Source of the DNA: Trichostrongylus colubriformis
Taxonomy: Eukaryota > Nematoda > Chromadorea > Rhabditida > Trichostrongylidae
DNA: 64,000 nt
NCBI GenBank assembly: GCA_963978905.1
Contig: OZ022258.1
Span: forward strand, 25,052,716 to 25,116,715
Direction of reading: 5' to 3'
How positions within the stretch are numbered: the first letter of the stretch is position 1; each line of letters opens with the position of its first letter. A model generated the notes under the pieces. It was not told the origin of the DNA. It saw only the letters and a list, made by a program, of their open reading frames with translations, and did not search any database. A program made the position numbers and the translations under genes. Below, piece after piece: positions 12,730 to 35,985 of this stretch.

Positions 12730-15700
12730 TTATCCTTGAAGGAGGATGATCATTGGCTCTATATAAATTTCCTGTAACGATCTTTGCAAACGTCAGAAAT
12801 CCATACAAGGAAAGGTGAAAGAAAGCTAATCTGTGGAACGTTGACCTTCACGTACATACGGTATTCATTTATTTATTTATTTGATATGTCAAAAGACTCA
12901 CTGTAACCAAGGTGGAGAATATCTAAAGAGTAAATAAATAGCTGGAGGGTTGAACACTAGTGTATGCCGATCGAAAAATAATTATGCCAAACAGACTAAG
13001 ATAGTGTTGACTCATGCTTTAGTAAGCATGAACTCACAGTATATTGGGGAGTGATTCATAATAGAATCTGTAAAAATAGCTGGGAGATTTTGTTGGTTCG
13101 TTCGGGTGGTTCGAGCTGATTATCTTATAACATGTTTGTTCTCCATAGTAATTCTTGAACTTTTCCAACCTTATAAATTGGCTGACATTATCGCGCTGAA
13201 GGGCCGATATCCACTGAAGTCCCACTTTCGTCATTCAATGACCACGCTTTTCAAAAGGTTTTATGGCTAACCGTAAACGCCCGATGATATCTAATTGGGG
13301 AGAGAAGCGTTTCTGGTTTCTATGAATTTCTTTGTCTCATTGCCGACAACAGGGGTGCGACGTGCATGTAGAGCGGAAACAATGCGCAAGCTTCGTGCTT
13401 CCTTTTTCTGACATCATTCACACTTAATTGCTGATAATATTGCGGTAATATTCTCCAGAATTTTCCCTTTCCGATTATTGTAGTGACATCACATTGGCTT
13501 CCCTCAAGATTCAGTGAAATATTACTCTCGGAACCCTTCGCTGACGATTGTAGGAGTACATATTGGCCTTTGGGCTAGTAATGTGCGAAAGGTGTGCACT
13601 GATTTTTAAATTACTTTGTCTTTAAAGTCAAATTAGACAGAATATCAATTTGCTGATTTTTGGGCACAAATTCTCCCCCTAATCTTACATTTCAGATTTT
13701 TTTGATTGTGAAAATCCCGTGCTGTTTTCACGTTTTCACAAAATGAAATTAAATGGCTTCTGATCCAGATGAAGTCATTTCTCGTTATGGCCTCCTCGCA
13801 CCCTTTTCGCCCGTCTCTCGCGAACTCCCCCCGAATCCTTGCGAAGCCCAAACCCCTCTAACTTCGCTGTCATTTTTTTCTTCCGTTGCTGACGGTTCCC
13901 TAAGCAACTGTGCTTACACTCTTGGGCGCACAACCACGACAACGTAATTGTGCTTTCAGACTTTGACTGAAAGGTGAACAAAAGGGCATTTGGTTTTTTG
14001 CACATATGAATGACAGGCTGGTCTTGTTCACGTGATTATTTGGACTTTTGCATAAACCACTGCGGCACTGAGGGAGTGGAACGATAAGCAATATTTCCGA
14101 TAGCCCCTAAGTCCAGTCCCACTACGACATTTTCAATAAATGTCGAATAGTCGGGGAAAAGGCAGCGACATTTTACGTCAGCCACTATGACGCAAGTTGA
14201 CGCAAGTAGAGCTGGCTTTATATATCTCATTTATCAGCGCAGATGAATTATGTACACTCATACTCAGTCATTACCACCTGACAATAACGTTGGATTTGTT
14301 ACTTGACTTATCTCGCTCATTAGAGCCAGATCCAATCAGCTTGTTCTTCTTTTGTTCTGGAATGCCCATATTGGAATAGGAGTTGTCTGAATGTCCCGAG
14401 TATTCCAAATGACATTTCAAATCCATTGGATCAGGAGGCTGAATGTTTGTCAACAGTAGAAGTTTCAATATAGAACTATGATTGAAATGGCTCTGTCCTT
14501 TTCAGTGTTTTTGAAAGGACGGGCTATATTTCTACCGTAGACGAGAATCTAAAGGATGAAAAATACGAGCACAAGGTGTTGTGCTCCATTTTTCATTTTT
14601 AAAGCGATAAAGCCGGTTTCGTGTTTATGTCAGCCATCGCTTGCCTAAAGTTCACTTCAAAGTCTGATAGCACTACACGTACTTTGGTACTGAATTATCT
14701 TCGTGCCTTGGGCTCCGGAAACATAATGTACGTGCGTCGTGATTGAGAGTAAAGACGTTTTGAAACGGGTTTTGAAAAGATTTTTCGAGCGAGCTATAAT
14801 AGTTTAAAATTGTGGTTTTCCGTGAAGATTTGTGGAAAAGATAATCGCTGGTTATGGTAGTTTGGTTTATAGAGTTCACAGATCATCCGCAATAAATAGC
14901 GAAAAACCTTCCCCCAAAAGGGTGAACGGCTTCTGCCTTCTCTACTGATCTCACTGCCACAAAAACACCTAATCATTTTCACTGTAAATCCGAATTAGTT
15001 TCTTTTTCTGAGGGAATGCGAACTGGAAGAGTCATCAAATGGCTTAGAACATAACTCCAGTAGCCCTCACGAAGTTGCCGACGACTATTAAACTTGCAGA
15101 AACTGCCAATATCCCGCTGGTCAATTTGCCCCACTGACGGGGTTTTGGAGTTTCGTTGAGGTTAGGTTTATAGCGGCAACCAAGGTGCGCTGAAAGGGAC
15201 AAGCATCGGAGTTTCTCGCGAAGCATGCTTGTTCTCTACAGCGGAGTGATCTATGGTATAAGGCATGTTCCACGTTTCTTCACGCAGCCATCTGCCGACT
15301 AATACACTGAAAACTGCTATTTATTTCTTTTTAGTTGGCAGTAAAGAGACAGTGCTACGATAGGAAAAGCTTACAAGCTCCTAGTAGAATTCGCCCACTG
15401 ATTTTTGAACATTTTTTTCTTGCATTTCGCTCAGCATTCATTCTGTCGTCTTGGATTCATTGGAGTTCATCCCATATACCGTGACTTCTGTTCGAATTAT
15501 GATTGATCGCCTTTTTTTTCATTCATGTGCATATTTTCCCGTTCATGTCAACAGATATCTGATTAGGCGCGCTGCTAATGTTCGCGATCATCGACAATAT
15601 GCGATGATTTAATTATCCCCTTGTGGGTTGTCTACGCCATTAATAAGCTGTAATGAATCCAACCAGCCAACGCAACTCCCCTCCTCAAAGTTGTCTGTCT

Positions 15701-17555
15701 GTCCTATACTTATCCGTCCCTTTGTCAATTCTCTTGCTCTTGCTCATCGCTGTGAAGAGACCTGTTTGGATGAGTGGGCGGGCGCTAACTCCTGAGCCTT
15801 GAAGGTCGAGGTCGTTTTGATCATGGGTCAGCCAGACGTCTGTGTGAAGAAAAGCCGCGAAACGGTGGTGGTTGGTGACCGTGTGTGTATGTGCAACGAC
15901 GAATTAATCGCTGTGGATCCGTCGCCAATACTCGTTTCGGCGACATCGTTTTGTGGTTTTTGCCGTGCCGGCGGCCGACGCTCGATGTCCACTCGATTGC
16001 GTGACAGAGATAGGCTTCACCGGATAGCTACACCTATATCTAGCCAGATCTACGTCTTGCAATTGCCAAGTTTTGGCTTTTAGCCAAACTTGTTGGCACT
16101 CTTCCTTACTCATTTTGCCTCAAACTCGCGGTATCAATGTTTTTGCGGGAATTCTGCTCAATCCAGCCTAAAACTCGCGCTCCAAACTGGCGCTTTCTTC
16201 ATTCCGATAGATGTAAGAGAATTTGTTCGTCAATGATCACTGAATTAACCTCCTTTTCCCAGCACTTTTTTGTCTCTTTTTCGATCCTTTTTACCAGAGG
16301 TAAAAGTGAGTAGTAACATCTGCGGTCTGCAGCCGCTCCCACTATCAATGTCTGGGGATCAAATCCCTGGCGAATGTCCGCGCATATCTACTATGCCTTA
16401 TATCCCTGCCCCTCCCCCACCCCGGTAAATGGGCACCTGTGTAGTGTGGGTATCAAAAATACAATTCCGTCGGCTTCCCGCCATCAGTCATCTCATATGT
16501 AGATTTAATCGCACTGTATTTCTGTGCCACTACATTCACGAGTGGAGGTGGAATGCGTGGCGCACCCCAGAAAAGGATTGATCAACAGCTAAGATTTTAC
16601 GTCTTTCGCTTTTTATCACAGTTTCCTTTCACTTCAGTAGAGCTGTTTCCTTCTGTGCTGGCGTTGCCCATAATAAATCTAGCTAGCTCCTCCGAGCTCC
16701 TAGAAGGTGTTGCATTGTGCTCTGTGAATCCCAACTCTTAGCTGGGTATGCGTCAACCTGTCTAGCTGTTGTTTCGCATTGATTTGATTGTGGTTTGACT
16801 GCACTTCTGGTTTGTCGGTCTCGCCGACGAGTTTCTGTGCAAACTGTCAACGTTTGGACGTCAAATAACCTTGATTTATGGGTTTGCCCTCGTTTGATTC
16901 ACGCTCACTGTATAATTTAGAATTTGATTACGTATGAGTTGTGATCACTTCTTGAAGGTCGAATCATTACTGAAGAAAATGGGGATAGCGATCGGTTTGC
17001 AAAGTGAAAAGTGAGAGTTTTAAGAGGTCAACGAAGACTGCAATTACGACACGGTTCCGTATCTCGTCCTGAAGATTTCACAAGCGTATCACTGGAGCGG
17101 TGCTCCATTTTAGAGCTGTTTCCTTTTTGAGTGCTATTGTACGTATTCCGAGAAGAATTATGCATCTTCTTGCAGTAAACATTAACGCGACGGAGGTGGT
17201 GTACTGGCAAGCGGCGCTGCATCTGCTTGCATGGTCCAGGGCTCCATGACTGTGCAGGACAACAACTCCCACCTCTCTCTAGACAGCGCTACCGGACTTG
17301 TCTGGGGTATGGAAACTGACCAGCACATTATACGATTTTCGCAGTTCATTTTGTGAGGCCCAGTCGCATTCAGCAGCTGCCACGACGTCTCGATGAAGTT
17401 TGACTGCGTGGCGCACCTCGAAAAGGAGCAATTTCCCCGAGTGCTCCATCCTAAGTTGTTCGTGTGACAAAATCACATAGATCTGAAAATATATGTGTTG
17501 AATTCCTATCAACCACCATCGCGTGATTCCTTAATGTCTCCACGTGCTTGTTTGA
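12730..17555. other. No recognisable gene
   Basis: I found no domain-like coding sequence. An (ATTT)n stretch is near 12,865. Open frames at 13,753-13,947 and 15,799-16,083 are not supported by splice sites or family resemblance; the latter has clustered cysteines but not C1-domain spacing. Confidence 0.45.
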
Positions 17556-18022
17556 AGGCACACCACGCGATAGTCAGATAATTGACTTACCTTCTTGAAC
17601 CGATTAGGTCCTTGGATAACTGCTCACGCTGCCTCTTGTTGCGGCTGCACGGTGCACCTTCACGGTGTTGTGCCTGCTTGAACACAACCGAGCCACGTCC
17701 ATCTAACCAAATCACACCTGTCCTCAGACGAACAAATTTCCATTGTGGCGCTCACTTGGAGAAGGAAACTTGCAGTAAGAGAAGATAATTTGTTATTTAA
17801 AATAGCCATTTCGATGAAGCAGCTTCCTTATTGGAAATTCGTTCGTCCAAAGCCAGATGTGATTCGATTTGGTGGGAGTGGCTCGGTTGTATTCAAGCAG
17901 GCACAGCACCGTTAGGGTGCACCGTGCAGCCACAACAAAGATGTAGTCTGAAGAGTAATCCAAGAACCTACATACTTGCCCCAGAGTGTAGACCACTAAT
18001 CTGAATATTGCTTGGTGTGCCT
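17556..18022. mobile_element. Fold-back MITE, TTAA family
   Basis: The ends are AGGCACACCACGCGATA and its imperfect reverse complement, flanked by TTGA on the left and TTAA on the right. The two halves (about 17,556-17,780 and 17,830-18,022) are inverted copies of each other almost throughout, so the whole element can fold on itself. It is the same family as 21,329-21,815, which shares termini and internal sequence. It has no coding capacity. Confidence 0.8.
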
Positions 18023-21000
18023 TTAATTCTACGGACGCCAAAGGTTTCGCACCTACTCCAAGACATCTTTTATCAAGGATTATTGCTATTAGTCCGATGG
18101 TTGTCTATGCGTTCTTTTGACCCTCAAGGTCCCTGTTCTCTGATATTGTATTGAATGCCAACGGTGTTCATGATCACAGATCAAGGCCTTTCTTCGGTTG
18201 GTGTGACAAAGAAGCTGAGAACGGTCTCAAGGGTATAATCGTTACCAAGCGTTAAGCGTGACTTACGGTGCTGTACGGTGTTATGACCCGATCGGTCTCA
18301 GCTGGTCATCATAGCTTTTGATCGACTTTGGAATCATTGTTATATTTCTCATAGAGTATTGCTGTTAGTCAAATGTGGTGTGCACAACATTTCATGCAAT
18401 TAATTTCATAGTTTCCTGCTATTTCACCCCTCTACTGATGGTTAATAATGGCCACAGGGCCAGACATCATATGGCTTCCATTCCAAGTCTGACTTGGCAC
18501 AGATCTATACTGGTTCCCTTGTTCAGTGTTCTCTCTGCAACGTGGAGGAAGCAACTGACTGACCTTTTATTGACCCGGTAACTGCAGAATAAAGTGAACC
18601 TTACCGGTTCGGTCAACTTTTATACTACATAACAAACAAGATCACGGCGTATCATACCATGGTTCTTCTATGTTTTCATTCTTCGGTATACCAATATATC
18701 AACCCAATTACCAATTGTCCACATTCGCAGTTTTGTCTAAAAAAATTAAAATACGCAGGATCGCCCTTTTCTTCATATGCTTATACGATCCCAAATGGCA
18801 GGCGATCTAACGCAGATCCATCCGATGAGCCCATACACCTTTTTCTTCAAAAATGCTCTCGAAATCGCCTCCATACATCTTCCCGGCCCGAATGAATATT
18901 GTAGGACAAGGTCGAAGTGAGTCCGCAATACCGTCCACTGACATATGTGGTTCACAACTCTGAATTTTCGTATCTTGCGATTTTTCTCGAGCAGTTCGAA
19001 TTTTTGAACGTGATCTAGATTTTTCGATTGCCAGGTGACTTAGCGCAAATGGGGATTTTTGATTGAAAGAATAACAATGCATACATTATCTTCATTTCGT
19101 GAGCATGTACGGGATGAACGCTGATGTCAAAATGAAACGGAAATTATTTCACAGTCAGTTGTCGCACGATTTACGGCTCTGCTCGCCCTTTGATGTTAAG
19201 GTTCAAAGTTAATGCGTTTGGTTACACGGCAACGAGCATACATGAAGAAATTGTTTTCTTCGAGCTGCCAAAATTTATGAAGGTCTACAAACCCGCACGT
19301 ATTCGCCAATCCAGTCCGTCCATACTCCTGAAAGGTTGCGAGAAGTGGGCCAAAAGGTGGAATAGAGTGTTAAGTCCAATTTATTTAGTCTGCTTTTCTG
19401 GTACGTTTTTTGGATTTCAAAAAAAAGCGTTCACGCTCTTATGTGTGCTAAGGCCACCTACAGAGGAGGGTTTCCTATCACAGTCCTTTCGAAGGAGAGG
19501 AAAATGCAGCTCTTTTCAACAAGACGCTCCAGAGCGCCAAAGAGAGAAGGTCCGCATCTCACCTCCATAATTGAGTACACTCAAGTCATCCACCCCCGCT
19601 TGATTGGTACTAATCTCATCCCAGAGAAACATTTACTTGAGCCTCTGGGTGTGGTTTTGTGTGAACGTCGGCATTGTTTCGGACGCTGTGAACGTTGGAC
19701 CTCCCATGAGTCACTGATTGAGCATGGTATATGTAGATTAAACTGTTTATACAACCGCGTATACGGTTTTGAAACAATCGCTACCTCTGTAAACGGTTTT
19801 TTAGGACCACCTAGCTTTTTAGGTTCACAGTTAACTTAGCATTTGAGGGTTCACGTCACTTTTCCACTTTTTACCATACCCGTGTGCATAATTGCAGTTA
19901 TAAATGAGCTCATCCTTCATACGCTTCTTTCAATTACGTCATGCATCCTTCATTTCCTTCCCAACGCCAAGCGGCCTCAAAATGGCGAAGCTGTTTTCAG
20001 TGGATCCCTAATTTATTCGATTTCCTCCTTGCTGCTGTTTATGAATGATGTGTACTCCTCAGGCTTATTGGTTTGCATATATCCAGCTATCCATCACGAA
20101 TAATTTGCAGTTCGACGGCACCACTGCTGTTGATTGGCGTAATTGTGATGGTACGTGTGAATGCAGGTGGCCCACACCACGCTGACCCTGTTTTGATGAG
20201 GGCGAGGCATTCCACGAAACACCTTGTACCCTGCGCAAATGCACGCAATCTTTCGTATTTATCCATGGCTTTTGTGCCTTTTTGTGACGTCACTCTCGTC
20301 GATTTTATCTCGCTCATTAAGCTCTTGAAATTTCTTAGTTCATCTCTAGTGTACTTTGCCTTTTACTACTATGTGCTGTACTCTGAGTAAGACCGGCATA
20401 TGCCAGCAGCGCTTTCACGCTAACGATCTCTCCATTCTGTTTTTCCTGGTCAATTATTCCTTCATTCTATCTAATAGTCCTTGTCAGCTCTCAATGGGCA
20501 CCTGCTCCAGTTTTTCCTACCTCATATGCAACAGTTATTAGGATCATCAGCTATCCAACTGATGGCCCACGCCACTGTTTTTCCCTGTGGGACTAGTACT
20601 AGAGCGATTAAAGTGCTACGGTACGCTTGTCGTATTACTCTGTGGATGTGCAGTGTTCCACCTGCAATCTGCCTATGTGCCAAGCCTTTTGGACAGGATT
20701 TCTTGAAAGAAAGTTCAGAAATATTCTGTCGAAGTATCTGATCACTGCTCTCCCTTGTCTATTCATTGTTCTATAAATATCGACCGAGCTCTTTTGTTAT
20801 GGCGTTCTGGTGTTTTGCTTACGGTACGTTGACCTCATGCTACTCACCACTTTCGTAGTATGATGCTACTGGAACCTGGCTACCTGTGTGCCTACGATTT
20901 TCCGCTGGTTCACTTCACAAGGCAGAAGAATATCGTGACCAGTGAGGTCTCAGACCAGTATGCTGTGGACAGTCCATCCACGAGCCGAGGTGAATAGGCT

Positions 21001-21328
21001 TCCATGTTTTTTTTTTTCTTCCAAAACATACATATTCATATGTAGCCTTTACAAGGACATAAATGCAGCTTTTTCTTGGGTTCTCGCATTTGCTCATATT
21101 TTTACTCGATTATTATTACTAATATAAATATTCCTACTGTCACATTTGTATGAATTTCATTGTTTACATGCATTTGTTCGAAATAAAAAAACAACTAAGA
21201 ATAAGCGCAGATAAATATTTTTAAAAATGCCACTTGTAAGGAAGTTTCAGATGAAGTCGAGGAACATTGCATTTCCTTTTTACTATTTTTTTACAGTCTT
21301 ATTACTTATTTGTTTCTAATTTATTTAA
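18023..21328. other. No recognisable gene
   Basis: Two overlapping plus-strand open frames at 19,190-19,570 and 19,441-19,839 (126 and 132 codons) are longer than the local background, and together could be a decayed gene or element. I recognise no motif in them. Nothing else in this stretch is supportable. Confidence 0.4.
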
Positions 21329-21815
21329 AGGCACACCACGCGATAATCACATTAGTGGCTTACTTTCTTGGGGTAAGTAGGTCCTTAGGTAGGTGCTCAG
21401 GGTGCACCCTTGCTGCGGCTGTGTAGTGCATCCTCGCGGCGACAATCGCGCTCAACCCGAGCCGAGTTGAGCCCATCGAACCGAATCACTCCTGGCCTTA
21501 GACGAACAAATTTCCAACGTGGCTCTTGTGGAGAAGGAAACTTGCGATAAGATAGGATAAGGCAGCGATTTCAATAGTGAATGCAGCACCAACAGGGATG
21601 AACAGGTGATATCGTAGCATTTTGCGCGATATCATCGAGCAAAAGCTCTTCTGCAGTCTCCAATACTCGTACGGGAACTGAATGCAGGGAGTTCTATTTT
21701 TGGTGGTTGTGAGGACATTTCGGTTCTTTTTTTGACAGGGGGGGGGGGGTAGAGCTGGGTCTTTACGTCCTATGATACGAGCGATAGCTCTCACAATTTA
21801 TCGCGTGGTGTGCCT
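21329..21815. mobile_element. MITE, TTAA family, intact target duplication
   Basis: The termini AGGCACACCACGCGATAA and TTATCGCGTGGTGTGCCT are perfect inverted repeats. Each is bordered by TTAA (21,325-21,328 and 21,816-21,819). Internal sequence matches the 17,556-18,022 element. A run of G lies near 21,740. A perfect TTAA duplication and absence of coding suggest a piggyBac-type non-autonomous element (inference). Confidence 0.85.
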
Positions 21816-22690
21816 TTAATCAACCCATATGAATCGCTTGTCACGAGTTGATATATTTCTTGCAAATTGCACTTTCCTGAATAGATACATACATATATGC
21901 ATGTCACAGATTACCGCAGTGTACATATATGCAATATATGTACTTTGACGAACTTAAGAAGTGACGGGCCATCGTACGGCCGTGTGGTTTTTAAAGGCTC
22001 CCATTTGCGTTTTCTGGAATGTCTAAAATATTTCCGTTTTCCCAGCTTTTTACCAGGTTTTCTTCGAAGGCAGTGAAGTGGGCTTCACAACTTTGTATAG
22101 CAAACCGGGAACCTTTCATTTCGGTGACCAGGACGTTGATAACCTTTCACGTGAGACTATATTCTATATCGGGAAGAATCGAAAATAAGCAATATAAGCA
22201 TAGTAAGGAGTTTGAATGCTGCTATGATCACCAAGAGAGACTGTGCAGGAACTACTAATATCTTTTCCGAGGTAAAGGAAGGAGGGCAAATCAAGAGCAG
22301 TCTAGAAGGTGATGTCAAATGGAAATGTAGTGTAAATGGTTTTTCTACTGAATGACATAATAGGATATTTTTCATACCATTTTCGCAAAAACAACTTTTT
22401 TGTGAGCGCTGCGTCGATTCCTTGCTGTTAAACTTGAGCTTCCCTAGGAGACCAGAATTCGTCTGAATTTTGATTGTATCTTCGTGTAAAATTTTTAGTT
22501 TTTTTTCATTATTCGTGCACATTCATATGAACTCCGTATGATCCAGTGCTTTGTGATGCTGCATTATTATGCGAGTGAATTAATAAACAATAAAGCTAAT
22601 TTTTCCAGTTAAAGAAAGTTTGTTGCGGTTTTTGTAATTCTTTTCATTTTTTTGTCAAAAGATCACAGTTATAACATTATTTTGTTAAAG

Positions 22691-32495
<9,805 letters not shown>

Positions 32496-32794
32496 AATGG
32501 TTGTCTCCTCATGGTAACTCCTCAGGTCGCTCGTCGTCCTCCGCACACGTGGCCCCACGCCCGTGCTACTGTCCTCGCCATTCTTTTCTTAGCATTTTGC
32601 TGTTAAAACAGCGAATCTGTGATCTGTTCTAATCGTTGTAAAACTGTAAGTTTAAAGTTACTCCTTGTGTATCTGTTGTATTTGCGATCACCACATTCAC
32701 TTTCTCACACATTTGAATTCTTTCTTGAATTTAGTCATTGTCTAGTATGTTCATTTTTGTGTATCGGCGCTACTACTCCACGATACTTGAGTTC

Positions 32795-33000
32795 GGGTGT
32801 GTACCCTTATGTCAGGATTTCGCACGAAGACGAGCGGCGTGCGACGCATTGTGTGCGAGCTATGCGCGTCGCGGTAGTTGGGCCTTCGAACGACCGGTAA
32901 TGTTAGGGGCGTGATACGCATTCGAATTGTAATCGCTGCGGGACCTAGCAACATGGCGCCTCTAGCTCGTCCGCATTGCTTCGCTTGCGACATGCCGCGG
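32795..33000. mobile_element. MITE copy 2 (right terminus lost), 3' of PKD
   Basis: It shares the start GGTGTGTACCCTTATGTCAG and the interior with copies 1 and 3. It runs directly into copy 3 with no right inverted repeat of its own, as if the two shared a terminus or one inserted at the end of the other. Confidence 0.72.
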
Positions 33001-33239
33001 GGTGTACCCCTACGTCAGGATTTCGCACGACGACGAGCGGCGTGCGACGCAGTGTGTGCGAGCTATGCGCGTCGCGGTAGTTAGGTCTTAGAACGATTAC
33101 AGGCTAATGCTAGGGGGCGCGATACGCAGATGACTTGTGATCACTTTGAGACCCAACAACATGGCGCCTTTAGCACGTCCGCATTGCTTCGCTTGCGACA
33201 TGCTGCGGTGCGGAATCCTGACGTAAGGGGTTACACCCC
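33001..33239. mobile_element. MITE copy 3, complete
   Basis: The left end GGTGTACCCCTACGTCAGGA and the right end TCCTGACGTAAGGGGTTACA are inverted repeats of about 27 bp with one inserted base. It is tandem to copy 2 and in the opposite orientation to copy 1, so two copies lie just 3' of the PKD gene and one lies within it. Confidence 0.78.
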
Positions 33240-34467
33240 ACGCTGCGGTGCAAAACATGGCACGAGGGTACACATCCCTTGAGTTTCTGCTAGAGAGATG
33301 CGTTGTTAGGGTAGTAGAGATTCAATGTCACATATCTGTTCGAAGGGTCTAGGCCTTTCAGATTCCTCTTTGCGAGTTCTTTCTCTTTTATGATCTCTTC
33401 TTTATTATCGGTTGTTCTCGACGATGCGATATGCAGTACAGATGATGCCAGAGATACCATCTTTTAGAGACCTTATTTGTTTCGAAAAATAGGGAAGTTA
33501 CTGGAGGAGCTGTGTAAAGCACAACCTCAACAGATTCTTTTTGTGCAGCGAAAACCAGCCCCAAACTTCCAATTTTCTGAGGAAATTCAAATTTCCGTAA
33601 AAAGAATGAGTTCAGTGACTCTCAACCGATTTCTATAGCTTCATATGAATATACTGCTTATGCTCGTGGTGGACACCGTAATGGTGTGAAATTCAAGCCG
33701 AATGACAGAGTGCTTTGTCAAACTTATTCTTTTCTATAGAGAAGCCCATCGCACATAAATCATATCAAAAGCCATAAGTATCAACGATTACCTTATCCAT
33801 TCTTCACGGCTTTTTGTGCCACAAACCAGACCTGAAACGGCTACTTGTCACGGCGACAAAATGCTCTATATTCACATTTCACTCCCACCAGTTTGTATTT
33901 TCCTTCAAACCCTTGAGTTCGGTCGGAATTTCTCTAATCAATCCGATGAGTGAAGGCTCTGAGTTATTACTTTCTTTGTGGAGAATAATGCGTTGACAGT
34001 AAGTCCCTAATGACAAGATCCATCCATCGTCAAATTTGTATGTTTTTATTTGAAAAATGTTATTGTTATGTGCAGATTTGTATGTTTTACAATGTTGAAT
34101 AATGAAGTGTACGAGACTAGCGTGTTGTATGTGGGTTTGAAAGTGACTGCTTCAGCCAACTTCCAAGACACTTGGCGCAAGATTGAGGTTTTTCTGCAGT
34201 AGCTGCAACATCACAATAATTCAATTTGCTTTACGCCGGAAGTTTGTGAAAACACTGACTCTTGCTACAATTATGCAGTCGTGGACCTCAACAGTCGGAT
34301 TATCTTGAGGTACTCGGACACTTTTTGTTGGACGGTATGCCGCATCGACTAGACTAACGAGGGAAGGTCAAAAGGTCAGCCTGGCCATACTTAAAGGAAA
34401 AAGAAAGGGAACATTGGTGGAATTATGTGAGAAAGAAAGGAAGGGGTGGTTCGTTTCGCCCCCTTAA
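33240..34467. other. Intergenic between PKD and nested repeats; no gene seen
   Basis: I found no recognisable coding exon. I looked specifically for RBBP5 N-terminal WD40 sequence here and saw none. The last 80 bp match the sequence at 48,333-48,415, so the retroelement copy described below starts before the TTAA insertion. Confidence 0.5.
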
Positions 34468-35102
34468 AGACAGTGTTCGGGATAATGTGGGTGACAGGGA
34501 ATCCCATAAGGAGGCATTGAGTGAAAAACTACGGGTCGCGAAGGCGAGGGGAAGGGATGCATGGCGAAATCCCCCGCGGAAGGCGCCCCCTTGAGCTGTG
34601 GCGGAGGCGGCATCGTCAGGACAAGCCGCCTTGGACAAGGACAGCCCGCCTCCAGGCGACGTGATTAGGGGTTGGTCACGGTGCGGTTGGTCAAGGAGAT
34701 CGGCAGGATTGAATGTATCGAGCGCGCTTTCTCACTTTTAGCTTGAAACTGATGGCCTGTGGTACAGAGCAAATGAGAAGCGGAAGAATCTTTCCTCTGA
34801 AAACAAACATCCCAGTTCAGAAGGGCTGATATGTGGCGAAAAAAGTGAAGCTTGGGCTGAAAATAGATGCTGTCGCAGTTCCGAACATCCCTTCATGCTT
34901 ACGTCTTGGTAATGCCAGTGGAAAACCTATGCGGACTACCCGCGTCTTGACGCGCCCAGAACCAATGGTGGGAAGGGGTTCTATTTCTTGGGTTTTTGAC
35001 CACTTCCATTCGTTTTTTCTCCACTTTCCTGTTACTAGGCATCTCGGCTTTCATATTCACTACTTCTTATACTTTTCGTCCGAATTTTCCCGAAAGCTGC
35101 CT
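34468..35102 (+). mobile_element. TTAA-flanked element (AGACAGTG family), 635 bp
   Basis: It starts AGACAGTGTTCGGGATAAT after TTAA (34,464-34,467) and ends ..CCCGAAAGCTGCCT before TTAA (35,103-35,106). The termini are imperfect inverted repeats. The interior matches 42,992-43,530 in the opposite orientation. Its absence from the equivalent site at about 48,410 defines it as a discrete insertion. The open frame at 34,833-35,198 has no known domain. piggyBac-type mobilisation is inferred from TTAA. Confidence 0.8.
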
Positions 35103-35106
35103 TTAA

Positions 35107-35985
35107 CTCAGACGAACCACTGCGTTTTCATCAACACCGGAGGCTCAGCAGTGAGTGGTGTTGATGAAAACAGAGGGGATGGGTGGAAAGGAGTGTAAGC
35201 TAATATGCAAAGAAGAAAAAAAATAAATGGCCAGTGATAACTATGATGTTACGGACAACTAGATAGAAAGAAGGATGTTAAAAGCGAGAAAATTTAAAAA
35301 ATAAAAATTAATTGAAAATTAAATTGAATTGAAATCATCCTGCACAGCGAATAAAATCCACCAAAATTTACAAAAGATATCGTTAACCATAAAAAATCCG
35401 GAGTATATATTCTGCAGCTATGCAGTAATGATAAGACATCGCACGTGGTTACAAACATCAACGGCAAGACGCAAATAGTAAAGCAAATAACGAGGAATCA
35501 AAGAAAAGAGATAACGAGTCATGCGGTGTAGGCAAGTGAACAAATGAATATCCCGCCGAAATAAGGAAATCCTAAAATATCGGGTTCGACACTCGGCCAA
35601 CTGCAGTCACTAATCATTTGATTGGGGCGCGTTTCCGTGTATCCTGTGCTGTCAAAGAATGTGTGAAGAAATCTGCTAACAATATAATTGCAAGTAGCGA
35701 CCCTACCAAAAATAATATAATCCGATGTGGATCATAGGGTAGATGGTATAGTGAAAATGGTTGGACAGGGAGTACAAGGGAAGGGCGAAGAGATCAATAC
35801 ATATAGCCAATGTGCTAAAATTGCGCTTATAAAGTTTCCTAATTTTATCGAAATCAACTATGATTCATATTTGTGAATGATGAATTTATTCCTATATATA
35901 CATCTAACAATATTGGCTATTAAAAATCGACTGGATATCCGTTTACTCCCAAGAAAAGTTTTCATTTCTCGTGAAATTACAATAC
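35107..35985 (-). mobile_element. 3' part of GIY-YIG/RT retroelement, copy A
   Basis: It aligns with 48,415-49,195 with scattered differences, for example the AACTATGATGTTACGGACAA block. Orientation is judged from the reverse transcriptase, which reads on the minus strand in both copies. It contains a 15-bp hairpin stem near its outer end (35,124-35,171). It is interrupted at 35,986 by the fold-back element. Confidence 0.72.
35124..35171. repeat. Hairpin at the outer end of the retroelement
   Basis: GTTTTCATCAACACC (35,124-35,138) pairs perfectly with GGTGTTGATGAAAAC (35,157-35,171) around an 18-nt loop. The same hairpin with a few changes is at about 48,429-48,476 in copy B, so it belongs to the element and may be an RNA structure at its 3' end. 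Confidence 0.75.

Noticed and set aside
15799..16083. Cysteine-containing frame as a missing PKD C1 domain
   Set aside because: Cysteine/histidine spacing does not fit the C1 zinc-finger pattern.
19190..19839. Two overlapping plus-strand open frames as a decayed gene
   Set aside because: No motif, splice signal or repeat match that I could support.
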